From: Balanoglossus misakiensis
Lineage: Eukaryota; Hemichordata
NCBI GenBank assembly: GCA_040954595.2
Contig: CM082577.2
Location: forward strand, 8,494,001-8,558,000
Length of the DNA: 64,000 nt
Direction: 5' to 3'
The notes under the pieces were generated by a model. The model saw only the letters and a list, made by a program, of their open reading frames with translations. It had not been told where the DNA came from and did not search any database. Made by a program: the position numbers and the translations under genes. Below are positions 45,901-62,229 of the stretch, piece after piece (position 1 is the stretch's first letter; each line of letters begins with the position of its first letter).

Positions 45901-48900
45901 TGGATCAAATGGGGGTGACACAGTATAACTGTATTTACATTTCTACATGTACGCTAATTTCAATACATTTATCCGAACAGGCGAAGGAATCCAGTGGTCG
46001 AACATCAACCGTGGCGTTTCCGTCGACGACAACTTCACTTTCCTGCATGTGATGGTCATGCTGCTGATAGACACTGTTATCTATTTGGCCATCGCGTGGT
46101 ACGTTGAAGCCGTCTATCCCGGTGATTACGGCATACCACAACCCTGGTACTTCCCTGTCTTGGTGAGTGTTTTCCTTCTTTTCCGCCGTGTCAAAATTTA
46201 CGCCCTTAAGTCATTGTAGTTCAATCATGAGGAGTTCCGGAATCAAGGACATTTTTCCGATAAACTGAGTAATGAATGCGAAGTTGACTTTAAAAAAACA
46301 TTCCATGAAGTAGACTGTGATGATCTGTAAATATAGTATATGTCAGGTTTATAGAAGATTAGGAATGATGAATGAATGGAGTGCAGTGGTTTCATGATAT
46401 CTGACTTCCGTGTCCATGAAGGCTGTGACAATCATATTTTCATAACTAGTATACTGTAAAGCACTTTATTTTAGCAAGCAATAAATTTTTGCGAAATACG
46501 CGAGAGCCAAAATAGCGTGAAAAATTAAATAAAAAGTCGCGTAAATTTTTTTTGAAGATAACGATGCAGTGAATGAAATAAGAGAACGTGAAAATTAATA
46601 CTCGCGAAACAGTGGCCTCTCGATATCGTGAAAATTTCAACTCGCGAAAATAAAGTGTTTTACAGTAGTATATGTACCACGCATTTAAGGGAAAATCACT
46701 GAGTTGTATTACGTTCTTGCAATCAACAGCCATCATATTGGTGCGGTACAAAACCTAGGACCCTGATGGTCGAGAGCGAAGACGAGCGGACACCTTTGAT
46801 TTCAAACTCGGAACATTCCGAGGGTGGCACCTTCTTTGAACCGGACCCGACGGGCATCAAAGCTGGGATAAAGATAAGGAACTTGAGAAAGGTGAGGAAT
46901 TTTCAAAGATTGGTGGTGGGTGGGGGGGGGGGGGGGGTGGGAGGAGAAATGAGGTCATTGTGTGCTGCACCACTTCGCATAAACAAACAGCGATTGAAAA
47001 AAAATGTGTTTCCCTTCAAACAATAGAGTAATAGTTAAACTTTAAAACAAAATGTGACATCAGATGCCAATTTTGTGACAGATCTGTTGTGCGTTGGCAT
47101 GATAAGAATGTTGTTGACAACAGGTGGTGTCCTGGGCGTTTAAAGGTCGCTCCGTGTTATTGCGCAAAGTCCAACAATCTATTTCAGTAAATGTATAATG
47201 TGCCATTGTGTTTATGTGGAGTTTGAAGAATTCTGGCTGAAGCATTCTATTTCAGGTGGAATGATGGATGACGTCATTGCTACTATGAATAGACTTCCGT
47301 AAACATGTACTGTACATAGCTGTGTTGTGCTGTCACGCATGTATGCTGTGGTGTCCAATCAAGAATGGTCAGGAATTAAAAAAAGTCTAATAACTGTTTT
47401 CAAAATCACTTGACATTTGACTTTGTGTGCTACAAATAAACCCAACAGTTTTTTTTGGTCGTGATCTTTAGTTCATAAATATCTAAATTGTAGTTAACGT
47501 TTTCTGTCAGATTTTCGTGTTTTACCATAGTCAAATGATTCCTGAGCTTTTAAAACTGAAGACATTTCACCTAGTATTGTATGCAGAGTGGCTGAGATAT
47601 TTTTTGTGACTCTATTTTTTTTTCTCCTTCCGCAAATCATATCATTATCAAGGTCTACAACAAGACGAAAGTTGCTGTGGACAGTATCTCCATGGACATG
47701 TACGAAGGTCAAATCACTGCCTTGTTGGGTCACAATGGCGCCGGCAAGACGACCACCATGTCCATGCTGACTGGGCTTTTCCCGCCGACCAGCGGCACGG
47801 CCTACGTGAACGGCTATGACATCTGCGCCGATGTGACGGCGGTGAGGTCCAGTCTCGGCCTCTGCCCTCAACACAACGTCCTGTTCGACAGACTGACCGT
47901 GGAGGAGCATCTCAAGTTCTTCGCAAAGGTACGACAAAGATGTGGGCAACATTAACCCTTTCACCCCCCCCCCCCAGTTCCCTGTATAGAGGTCCAACCG
48001 TGTCATAGAAAGCAATGGTTTTGGACTGAACTATGGTGGTAAAAGGGTTAGCTTCGTTGCTAGTCCGTAGAAGGCCATTTTTCTAACAAATTAACAAAAA
48101 ATCTTTGCAGCTGGCTCAAAATTGAATGAGAAAATTGATGATGAAATTTGTGACTGGTATGGTCTGTTTTGTGGTTGTCCTTTGCTTTGAAAAAGTTGTA
48201 TGTTTGTGTCACTTTGGTGGGACTTGTGTGGTGTTTCTCTGATATACCCTTTTTTTGACCGCACAAACTTTGCAGGTTCCAGATAATCTGAACCAGATAG
48301 AAACTGATGTATCTTTCCTGAAATCTGATAGAACCAGAAGAAACCAGATAAAACCATTTTTTTTACGTCTTAAAAGTAGAAAATAACTGGCTTTGGGTGC
48401 ATGACTATTTTATTCTTTCCCAGTTGAAGGGGTTTCCGTCCGGTAAGGTGAAAGACGAAGTCGACAAGTACGTGGCGGCCGTGGGGCTGGAAGACAAGCG
48501 CCACGTCCAATCCCGAGCCCTTTCAGGCGGGATGAAGCGCAAGCTGTCCGTCAGCATCGCACTCATTGCAGACTCGAAGGTGAGGACGTCGTGAGTATTG
48601 GTAATGTCAATACACATGCACTCGTCTGTCTTGGGGAGTTCTGCAGACTCGTGTGTGTGTATGTGTATGTATGCATGAATCCTGTCTGAAACAAAACCTT
48701 CATGAAGACGATATATGTCCACGCACTGCACTTAACATATTCCCATCTAATGATAAAATCACCATCATATTTTTAAAAGGAATATCCTTCTGTGGTTCAT
48801 TTCATTTGATCTGGAGAGGTTTCATGTTTAATTTGTACCATTCTGTTTTGTTAATACCAGTTAAATATGTGTGTGTGATCATTTTCACTCTGGTATAAAC

Positions 48901-51900
48901 CCTTCCTTTCTGTATTGCGTGTGTGTGTATGTTCACTTTCCTCCACACAGGCAGTTTTTTTCCTGACAGACCAGTGTTTGCATTTCACTGATGTATTTCA
49001 GGCGTTATACTGGTGATGTGAGATTTTACAAAGCCATCCCCGGTATTCACCTGGAATATACCAAGGAATGCTCTAAACAACGGATGGAGAGGTCAATATT
49101 GACTGTGTGTTATCTTCATCTTTCTCTCTCTCTTTGTCTCTGTCTCTTGCCTCTTCTCAACAATTTGTCTCCATTATAAATCATGTTAACAAAGCTGCAT
49201 GCACTGTTAAAATGAACTGCTCAAGGAAATTTCTTGTTTTCTCAAAATGTACCCCATAAAAGATACATGTGTTTGTCACAGTTAAGAATAAAGCAAGTGT
49301 GACTGTCATGTTTGTGCATTCTACTTCTGACATGATTTTTGTCCTAGTTGCCACTTTGCTTAAATAGAATAACACAGCCCACCAAGTGACCATGTTACAG
49401 AAGTCTTCGACTGACCAGTGTCGAGGGGCTTGCTGTAACGTCAAGGCACATACCCGTAGACTGCTGTTAGATCGAGACTGGCACAGACAGCAACAATCAA
49501 CTGTACAAGTGTTTCATTGTTCTGTCGTCATTGACCAGCCCAGAGGTGTGACGCAGTGTTGTCAAGCTACCCTACCACAGCATGCATTTTTTGTGGGTAA
49601 ACTTCAACTTACGACACCACACCAAACAGGCCACCATTACAGCATATCCAAGCAGTGTAAACAACAGCGGCGCAATAAATTTGATTGTAAATTTTCATCC
49701 TTCAGCATGCATATTTTTTTCTCAATAAAGATCACAAAGTAACGTGAAAAGACGCCAGTCCTCTTTCCTTCCTTTATCCTTCATATTAATAAAAATTACA
49801 TTTAAAAAAAACCCTAAATCTGGTGTTGATTTAAATGTGTTGTTGTGTACAGCCTGGAGTGCATGAGTTGGTATGTATGCGCGTTGTGCCGTGTGGGAGT
49901 AAAAAAAAAATTTGCATTTTAATTGACTCGCCAGGTGATCATGCTGGACGAACCGACATCGGGTGTGGACCCGTCGGCAAGGCGATTCATTTGGGACTTG
50001 TTGCAGCAGCACAGGGAAGGACGGACGATTCTGCTGACCACCCACTTCATGGACGAGGCCGATCTGCTGGGCGATCGCATAGCCATCATGAGCCACGGCA
50101 GGATACGGTGCTGTGGCAGTTCCCTCTTCCTGAAAAAGAAATACGGTGAGGATACAAACAAGTGAAGTCCCTGGCGGAAAATAAAAAAAGGATATCCCCC
50201 CACCCCACCCCAATACCAAGGTAGCAAATGGAGGGAGCCCCCTGTTTTTGATAAACCGAAGGCCACACATTTACCAGAAGAAAGAAACGTATCATTCTAC
50301 CCTGGATACTCAGTCATGTCACCTTGATTCCAAATGATGTTTAAAGGACCTTCTTTGCATCTGTTAATTGTCCTTATCACAGAATAGCAGAAATGCAACT
50401 CTTAAAACAATTCTCTCAGTCACCTTAACAAATACTTTTCCCTGACTTCGAAAGGGTATTAAACTTCCAAAGCTATGGTTTGCTTCCCTGTTAGACTTTC
50501 TACAATCTGATTAAAATGAGATGTAGGGAACAGCGTCCCCCACCCGTACACAGTTGCTATAGCAATACAGAAAGGCACCAATACGAGTTGGTCATTTTTG
50601 CCACCGTTGTGCGAGTGTTGATAGTTTGACGTATGTCTATTCTTGTCAGGTGTGGGTTACCACATGGCGATTGTGAAAACGCGCGAGTGTGACGTGCAGA
50701 GAGTGACGGAGATAGTGAAGCAGCACATCCCCGACGGCGAGTTGGAGAGTAACGTCGGGCGAGAACTGAGTTACATTCTGCCCCACGAATCGTCGGGTAA
50801 CTTCGAGGCGTTGTTCAGCGAGTTGGAGTCGCAGAAGAGTGCCTTGGGCGTCGCCAGTTACGGTGCCTCAGTGACTACCATGGAAGAAGTTTTTCTAAAG
50901 TAAGTGGTGTAATTAGCAGAGATTGTGGTGGAAGATGTATTTGAGAACAGTCAAAATTGCTGCTGTAGAAATTTAATTAAATTGAGCAACCAGTAAGTAA
51001 ATGGCATTGTTGAGAGTGGCTTTGGGAATTTTTTTCAAGGAGGAGCTTCAAGAACAATGCTGGCCCAAGATTCGTGCCCATGGTTGCTGTGTTACACTCG
51101 ATGTGCTGTGGAAAAAAAAATATTGTGACAGTTAACCTTTTATTTCTGGCCTTCAATCACACACACTGCCTTGTGGAGATGTCGATCTAACAGTTTTAGA
51201 TAAATCAGAAAGAGCAAAGCAAGGGCTTGGAGGGTCACCAGGAGAATCCTCATTTTGCAAGAGCCGTTTTTTTTGATATTTCAGGGTTGGTGATGATTCC
51301 GACGTCCCTCTGAAAAGTGTGGAAGACCGAGAAGGAGGAAGTGGCCAGTACTACAGCGTCTCCAAGACTGATATTTCTCAGGTGGCTGGACCAAGTGTTG
51401 TCGATATAAAGGCAAAATCTGCTGGAAGCTCGAGTGAATACGTCTTGATGGAGGATGATGAGCGAGATCGGGAAATGTGTGACCATTCAACAGGTGGGTG
51501 AGGGTCAGATAGTCACCATTGTCCAGCTATGAGACATCAAACTTAGCAAACCGTATGTATAGTGGAATGAGATGTTTTTCAGTCGCAGTTGCAGTATGGA
51601 GGCAAGAGACATCATGGAACTTGTTTCTGGAGTGGCAACTGTATTTAGATAATTTTTCTTCCATTTCTACACTTTTTATATACTGACGGTATCATGCTAT
51701 TCTCATTGAGGGTCGCTCACAAGCAGGAGCTTAATAGTATACACACCCGTAGTTACAGTATATTAATTTCCCCCACATAACTTTGCTTTGCTTTAGTCTG
51801 CACCTCACAATGCTTAACTGCTCACGATTCCAGCATGCATTTTGTAATATGTTGCTTTTCTTCTCTCGCCGTTTGTTTTTTTCTTCTTCTGATGACGATG

Positions 51901-54900
51901 AACATAGAATCCACGACCATACCGACTAAGAACTGTATTTACAATGCAGGACCCAAACTCTACATGCAGCAGTTCTACGCCATGTTCACCAAGAGGGTTC
52001 TGCACACCAAGCGCAACTTCCTGATGATGGTCGCCCAGCTGCTGATTCCGTTGATCTTCACCATCATCGCCGTCATCGTGGCCGTCACGTTCCCGGGGCC
52101 GCAACCCCAGTCGCGGTTGACCCTCGACCTGGAGCCCTACGGGAAATCGGTGGTACAGAGCACGGCCGGTGCAACGCCCACAGACCTCACGAAACTTCTG
52201 TCGTCCAACTTCGTCAGACAGTACTCCAGCTCCAAGACGGAGGCCACCCAGCTTCCCAATTATAATTACCAAGGTGTCGAGAACTTCATCATACAGAAGA
52301 CGACGAAGAACCTGGTCGGGTTCAACCGAGACAACCTGATAACCGCTCTCTTCGAACCCCAGCAGAACAGAACCCGGGTGCGGGCGACGTCCTTCTTCAA
52401 CAACCAGCCGTACCACGCCATCGCCTCGTCCCTGAACGCCGTCGACAACGCCTTCCTGCACTCCAAGGCGAACGACTCCTGCCGCATCCGCACCTCCAAC
52501 CACCCGCTGCCGCTGACCATCGAGGAGCAGGCGGGCGACCGGCTGACCTCCATGGCCACGGGCTTCTCCATCGCCTTCTGCCTGCTCTTCGGCATGGCCT
52601 TCCTGGCCAGCAGCTTCGTGGTCTTCCTCGTCCGGGAGAGCAGCACCAAGGCCAAGCACATCCAGTTCGTCAGCGGCGTCCACTCCTCCAACTTCTGGCT
52701 CTCCACCTTCTCCTGGGACCTCATCAACTACCTGCTGCCGGTCGTCGTCATCTGCGTCCTCTTCGCCGCCGCCGACATCAAGGCCTACGCCAACGAGGGT
52801 CGGCTGGGCTACATCTTCCTCTTGCTGTTCCTCTACGGCTGGGCCGTCATTCCCCTCATGTACCTCTTCTCGTACCTCTTCTCCGTCCCGGCGACCGGCT
52901 TTGTCCGGATGACCATCTTCAACATTGTCACCGGACTGGTGCTCTTCCTGACCATACAGATCCTCTCCTTCCCGGCGCTGAATCTGGAACACATAGCCAA
53001 GACTCTCACCTGGCCGTTCTTGCTGTCTCCGAATTTCTGTCTGGGCCAAGCGCTGACCGACTTCTACACCAACTACGAGACCATCACACTGTGTAAGTCC
53101 TATGGCTGGATTAGCGAAGCTCTGTGTAAAGCTCAAAGTAAGTATAGTTCTCAGATATACTAGTACCTAAAGGGAACTTCAATGTCCACAGCCTGTTTTA
53201 TCCAGGAATAAAGTGTCTTTTATAATCTGAAGCAAAATGAGTTTTCGGTAGGAAGGGTTATACTGGGTTATGTGTCATTTGCATTTGGGTATAGTATAGG
53301 TAGGAAAGACAGGAACTGCGGTCGAGCATATTTTACATTCTACACTTTGCATTTACCTCAACCACAGTCCCTCCAGTGCCTCAACCTATATTTGACTGGA
53401 CCACACACTGAGTAAATTATAACTGTTTAATCTGCAAATCATAGTTAAAAGGAAATTGTAGATTTTAAATTATTTGCATCATCACTACCATGGCCATGCA
53501 TTCGTTAATCTGATTGCATTTGCGAAAAAAACCACAACTGTTTAAATTTCTTTGGATATATTCTCATTGCAGACATCACGTATGACGAAAGTTACATCGG
53601 CTGGAATGAAAATGGAGGCATTGGTAGATACATGGCATTTCTGAGCATGGAAGGGTTTGTCTACATGGCCCTGGTCTTTGTTGTGGAGTCTAGGGTCTTC
53701 CGGCGACTGTGGTATCTGATTGTGCCCAGGAAGACACCCACTGAGTTGATTCAGTTTGGGGAAGGAGTGGAGGTTTGTGAATAAGATCTACTATAAAACA
53801 CTTTATTTTCACGAGTTGAAATTTTCGCAAAATACGCGAGAGCCAAAATTGCGTGAAAATAAAAAGTCGCGTAAATTTTTTTTGAAGATAACGATGCAGT
53901 GAATGAGATAAGAGAACACGTGGCCTCTCTCATGCCTTTTGTGTGCTTTTGAGTTTCTCTATCAATTATGACATCTTGTCAACTTGATTTTCATCTCTAG
54001 GAGGATGAAGACGTCATCGCTGAGAGGAACAGACTCGAGGAGACCCCGCTTCCGACCCTGATGTCCACCGACGCGCTCATCTTGAAAAATCTGCGAAAAG
54101 TGTACTCCACGTTCGGCCAGAAGGGGCTCGTTGCCGTGGACAACACCACCTTCGGCGTGGCCCTCGGGGAGTGTTTCGGCATGCTGGGTAACAATGGCGC
54201 GGGGAAGACGTCGACTTTTCAAATGCTGACCGGTGATCAGACCATCACGGGCGGGACGGCGTACATCGATGGATATGATATCACAAGAGATCTGAAACTA
54301 GTAAGGATGACGAAAATAAACCGATCATTTACTGTTCGCATTTGTCCAATTTTTACTGGTCAGAATTCCAAATTTATCATGCAAATTCTTTCTCTATCAG
54401 TAATAGGCCACATGGAATGTCACAGAAATTCACACGCCTCTGCAGTGTCTGAAATGTTTCGTTTCTTTCCTGATTTAAAAGGCGCAGCAGAGGATCGGGT
54501 ATTGTCCGCAGTTCGATGCCCTGATCGACCAAATGACCGGCAGGGAGACGCTGGTCATGTTCGCCCGGCTACGCGGACTTCCGGAGCCAAGAATAGGCAA
54601 GGCGGTCGATGACCTGATACGTGACCTGCTGTTGGATGAACACGCCGACAAGCTGGTCAAATCATACAGGTAAAATATGTGAGAGAATTTCCTTCACATA
54701 AATCAGCTTTATTATACAAAGCATCATATTTTTATATTTTTATATAAAAAGATTCAAAGCAAGCTTTAGAACCCCAAGTATGGAATGTACATGTGTATGA
54801 TTGTTTTGTCAGATTGTGTATAGTGAAGAATATCCTACCACTGCAACTATATTTGAAAACTTTGCAAACACCAATACCTTATCAACATGGCAAAATAGGA

Positions 54901-56179
54901 ATTCCCATAGATCTAGGAAGCTCAATTGTTGTACATGTATTTAGTATATGCGCCTGAACAAGGAATTTCCATACTTGGTGAAAAATCTTGATATTGAAAT
55001 TCATGGTATATTCTTTCCTTGTACCCTTGCTTTTCTGTCAGTGGTGGTAACAAAAGGAAACTGAGTACAGCAATAGCTCTAATAGGGGATCCCCCTATTG
55101 TGTTCCTGGATGAACCCTCCACTGGGATGGATCCCAAAGCGAGAAGATTATTATGGGATGCCATTTCACATGTTGTTGGTGATGGCAGTCGGTGTGTGAT
55201 CCTCACTTCTCACAGGTATGGCGCCCTCTATCGACAACAATGTAATGAGAACTTATAGACTAAATCCAGAATTTGTGTGTCAAGAAACATACTCTGCATT
55301 TAAGGTGTCTTTGGCTGGTACATTAATTGAAAAAGAGGAATGATCACATTCTATCGACAGCTGTTGAAAAGTTACAGACAATGGCGTCTTGATTCCATCA
55401 GTATGATAAAATTGAATTTCTGTCTGAAAATTAACTGTGAAAGCTCGCGTTTTGGGGCATTTTCACCCCTTGTAAAGAATGAAGTGACGGCCATTTTGTA
55501 TTTTGGTATTGTTTCGTTTGATCTGCTACAGCATGGAGGAGTGTGAAGCGTTATGCACAAGGCTGGCCATCATGGTCAACGGTCAGCTGAAATGCCTTGG
55601 AAGTCCACAACATCTGAAGACCCGTTTTGGCAAAGGATACACCATTTTGGCCAAAGTGTCGTACACTGGCCAAGAACCCGATCTCACTCCAGTCAAACAA
55701 TTCATTGAGGGAACATTCCCAGGTAAGTAAATGGTTGTCATGGACGCATATTCAGTGCAGCTATTTTCCAAATGTTCGTCCATTTCCCATTGTCCCAGGA
55801 GTCAAGAGTTACTCACCTACATTATCAAAGAAATGTGATGATTTTGATTGACTATTGATGCAACAAAATGTTTCCACGAATTATTCCTGGAAACTAACGT
55901 AGTTGATCTAAAAAAATGAATGGAATGTCCTCATAAGACCCCAGGATTGTAAATATCTTTCATTTACCGTTTCTCCCCGCAGGAAGTAAACTGAAAGACG
56001 AACACCAGGGCATGGTGCATTACCACATCACGGATACCAGTTTAACCTGGGCCGAAATATTCGGCAAAATGGAGAAGGCCAAGATCAAATACAACATTGA
56101 AGATTACTCTGTCAGCCAGACGACATTGGAACAAGTTTTCATCAACTTCGCCAGATCCCAGAGAGATTTCGAAGAGTAG
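42943..56179 (+). CDS. ABCA3: ABCA3-like ATP-binding cassette lipid transporter (complete, 19 coding exons)
   Basis: Full-size ABC subfamily A transporter that moves phospholipids into lysosome-related organelles (lamellar bodies in lung). Exons: 42943-43276, 43505-43801, 44119-44363, 44614-44851, 45501-45674, 45981-46162, 46730-46891, 47653-47928, 48424-48579, 49935-50145, 50650-50899, 51285-51493, 51950-53137, 53573-53772, 54001-54300, 54482-54669, 55042-55215, 55532-55722, 55983-56179. Phases agree across all junctions, giving 1723 residues, near the length of vertebrate ABCA3. The start [14 protein letters not shown] aligns with the start of ABCA3. A first membrane helix (about residues 23-43) is followed by a luminal loop, more helices, NBD1, a second membrane half and NBD2. 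A splice acceptor (AG at 42925-42926) just before the ATG implies an untranslated upstream exon. Introns 1, 4, 6, 8 and 14 carry short transposon fragments. Confidence 0.95.
43380..43475. mobile_element. fragment of a pogo-like MITE (ABCA intron 1)
   Basis: Begins CAGTAAAACCTGTCTAAACT after TA. It continues with two more GTCTA(A/T)-type repeats typical of these elements. No matching right end was found, so it is a partial or diverged copy. Confidence 0.4.
44897..44984. repeat. family D copy in reverse orientation (ABCA intron 4)
   Basis: Reads as the complement of the 34890-34980 unit: CTTTCACCACCATGATTTGG, CCAAACCCATTTTCTATGG, and GGGGGTGAAAGGG at the end. A still weaker copy may lie at 45786-45870. 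Confidence 0.5.
46452..46667. mobile_element. MITE family B, copy 2 (ABCA intron 6)
   Basis: 216 bp with ends TACTGTAAAGCACTTTAT and ATAAAGTGTTTTACAGTA. It shares GCGAGAGCCAAAATAGCGTG and GAAGATAACGATGCAGTG with the copy at 23581-23765, and is about 30 bp longer. Confidence 0.75.
46922..46937. repeat. 16-base G run (ABCA intron 7)
   Basis: Longest of a series of G or C homopolymers in non-coding DNA. Others are at 1496-1510, 3656-3667, 13979-13991, 15147-15160, 27085-27096, 40001-40010 and 47964-47975. Confidence 0.85.
47653..50899 (+). other. ABCA3: ABCA NBD1 (exons 8-11)
   Basis: First nucleotide-binding domain. Walker A GHNGAGKT is at residues 570-577, Q-loop region [10 protein letters not shown] follows, signature LSGGM is at 669-673, Walker B VIMLDE at 689-694, and the H-loop falls in [15 protein letters not shown]. 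The last exon of the block carries the regulatory TTMEEVFLK region. All catalytic residues are present. Confidence 0.95.
47953..48050. repeat. short inverted-repeat family D, copy 2 (ABCA intron 8)
   Basis: Begins TAACCCTTTCACC and ends AAAAGGGTTA, and contains a C run at 47964-47975. The core CCATAGAAA-like stretch and TTTTGGACTGAACTATGGTG match the other copies. Confidence 0.7.
51950..53137 (+). other. ABCA3: ABCA second membrane half in one large exon (exon 13)
   Basis: An 1188 bp exon, far larger than its neighbours. It encodes the seventh membrane helix, the large luminal loop and most of the remaining helices ([33 protein letters not shown]). It is strongly GC-rich at third positions, which produces a 440-codon antisense shadow frame. 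Confidence 0.93.
53789..53936. mobile_element. truncated MITE family B copy (ABCA intron 14)
   Basis: Keeps the left end (TACTATAAAACACTTTATTT) and the GAAGATAACGATGCAGTGAA core, but stops after GTGGCCTCTCTC and lacks the right terminal repeat. An internal gap removes the region after GAGAACACG. Confidence 0.6.
54001..56179 (+). other. ABCA3: ABCA NBD2 and C-terminus (exons 15-19)
   Basis: Second nucleotide-binding domain. Walker A GNNGAGKT is at residues 1437-1444, and [11 protein letters not shown] follows. The signature is YSGGNKRK (split by intron 16), Walker B IVFLDE is at 1556-1561, and the H-loop is [12 protein letters not shown] across intron 17. The non-LSGGQ signature is normal in subfamily A. 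The C-terminus contains [17 protein letters not shown] before TAG at 56177-56179. Confidence 0.95.
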
Positions 56180-56268
56180 TGAAAAGACAAGTGCAATAAA
56201 ATCTGTGTTGTTTTTTAGGAAGGGTGACGGCTGTAACTCTATAACTATTTAGGACAAGAAAATATATC

Positions 56269-56274
56269 AATAAA
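56269..56274 (+). terminator. candidate poly(A) signal of the ABCA gene
   Basis: AATAAA 90 bases after the stop codon. Another at 56195-56200, only 16 bases after the stop, is less likely. A distal AATAAA at 57804-57809 is also possible. Confidence 0.35.
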
Positions 56275-58125
56275 ACAGACCCACTTTGAAAACTAGTAAG
56301 TTACCATGACTACAGCTGTGCCCTTCAAATTTTGCTTGTAAAGACAGTTTGAAACTGTCCTCAAATGAATTGTTTCAGCACTATACAACATGCACTGATC
56401 TTTTGTAGTATACAAATTTCATTCTGTCATCAAAATTATGTAGCTTCCACAATCACTCACACTTGCCTAAATTGTGCATGTGGTAAATGTCTGACTAGCC
56501 TGATCTTATTCTTTATTTTAAGGGATTATGTGCATTTTATGTAAATGATCATTTCACTGAAGATTGGGAAAATATTGCTCTATTTTTCTTTCAAAACATT
56601 GTTCAGGTTTTATATTTTGATGCAGACATTTTATGGAAGTACGGCGTGTATGTTTTTGATGTAACATTACCAATGCAAAAAAGTCATCATTTTTTTGAAG
56701 AAAAAAAACATGGCTACACTACCGGTATACCGGGATTTACTTCCTTGCACTATCAGGGTTAACTGTGAAATGATTTTAATGCCATATTATTCTACTATGA
56801 GAGTAGAAACTCAGATTGATTCAATTGAATGGACATTTTAGAGTAAGATGAGAAAGCTTTTATGAAAATAGAAGGTGGCTTGTGCCATATCTGAAACACT
56901 GAAATATTAGTTTTTTTTGTGAGAATATTTTAAAGAATGTGTAAAACAGTGAATGATTCTCTGTGTTTTTGTTTATTCAGTACTTGAAATGTGTTTACTA
57001 ATCACATTGTGTCTTTAATACCACGCTGCTGGGTAACAATGTGAAGGATAAAAAACTTAAATCATTGTAGAAAATATTCTATATACTGAACTAGTAAATA
57101 TTTTAGATGTCTAATGAGGTGAGATTTACATGTGCTGATTATTTCAATGCAAATTCTCTATCCAGAAATTTATTTTATTTGTAATTTTTTTGGAGCAAAT
57201 TGTCAAATAAATTGTACTCACTTTTGGGCAAAGAATGAAACATCTGATATTTCATATATTATATTTGCTTGAATCAAAATTATGATGTTGATCACCTTGT
57301 AATTTTGGATTTACCCCTGCTTGTATGCTTGTGAAAAAATTTGGCTTGAGGAAGCCTGGCCACCATTTAGTTTTTTGTTTTATAAAAGTGCGGGAATTCT
57401 GATATTGTCCAAGGAAAACATTAGGCATTATTGTAATACTTTTTGATACTTGGGAATATTTTTTAATCATCTCGCAATTGTTCCATTCTTGTTCAAGTTA
57501 CTGATACACTCTTTTTGATAGTTTTCTTCTGAGTTCTCTCGTTTGTTCGCTGCTTTCAGAGACTCAGAGAGTATATGGTGCTGTGGTATTTTGAGAGCGC
57601 CACTATAAGGTGAAACATTCACCTTTATCAGTCATTTATTGTGAATGATATGCACATGGGGCCAGTGCAATTTCTTTTCAATGCACATTGAAAGATTGCT
57701 TGATATAATTCCATTGATTGCTTGATCAGTAGGTGACGTGTATACTTTAGAAAATTCTTTAATTATGCATGAAATGTCAGTTTTGAAAATGTACTATGGA
57801 AACAATAAAATGCAAGTACTTTTAAAAATTGAGAAAATCTGTCCACCTTCCTTTCTAATTAACTGCACTGAATTTTTGTGTACAAACAACAGGCAAAAGC
57901 TTATTGCTGGTTCAAAAATTTAACTTTCCATCCGTCAACAGCACTACATTGGAAAGTAACAGCCAGAAACAAATATAGAGTGCACAATTTGTTTTTGAGT
58001 CTCTGGAATTTTCTGTGAACCAGACTGAGATTGTGCACCTGCAAATCTGGTGAAAATGTTGTACACTGGATCCTGGAAACCACGAAGAGCGCCCCCTATC
58101 TATAAGTTGCATAACCGATAAAGAT

Positions 58126-58138
58126 TGCCCTTTGAACT
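58126..58138 (-). promoter_or_regulatory. DR1 nuclear-receptor element in the ETFA promoter
   Basis: The minus strand reads AGTTCA-A-AGGGCA, two half sites related to AGGTCA with a one-base spacer. This is the layout bound by HNF4, RXR/PPAR and COUP-TF. It lies 80 bp upstream of the ETFA ATG. Fatty-acid oxidation genes are classic targets of such factors. Confidence 0.45.
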
Positions 58139-58217
58139 CGCCGTTGCTTTACGTAGCACTCTTTCGAGTCTCACGCTTCAGACTGTCGGCACGTAGTCCA
58201 GGTGCTCTTTTTGGAAA

Positions 58218-62008
<3,791 letters not shown>

Positions 62009-62223
62009 AAATCGACCACATCTGACCAGCCAACTTCAATGCAATTTGTTGTCACAAATAGATCGTGTGTAAGTGCCCACTTATACACGTCGGACTGAAT
62101 ATTTTAAAGAGATAACAAGATTGTTACATCAGGGACATTCAGATGCCTACATAGAATGGTTTGGACAAAATTTGTGATATGGATTTGTTTTACTTGTACA
62201 GGACATTATATTGTGAGGTTTGA

Positions 62224-62229
62224 AATAAA
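62224..62229 (+). terminator. ETFA: ETFA poly(A) signal
   Basis: AATAAA 216 bases past the ETFA stop codon, followed by a GT-rich stretch (AAAGTGTC). This gives an ordinary short 3' UTR. Confidence 0.6.

Larger units (their letters stand above)
56180..58217. other. ABCA 3' UTR and ETFA upstream region
   Basis: AT-rich, with no exon seen on either strand. The first part is ABCA 3' UTR and the last 150 bases are the ETFA promoter. AATAAA occurs at 56195-56200, 56269-56274 and 57804-57809, so the 3' UTR may be very short or up to 1.6 kb. Confidence 0.55.

Noticed and set aside
51814-53136. 440-codon open frame on the minus strand
   Set aside because: It lies exactly opposite ABCA exon 13. GC-rich third positions on the coding strand remove antisense stops, and the product is low-complexity (Gly, Glu, Val, Asp) without domains.
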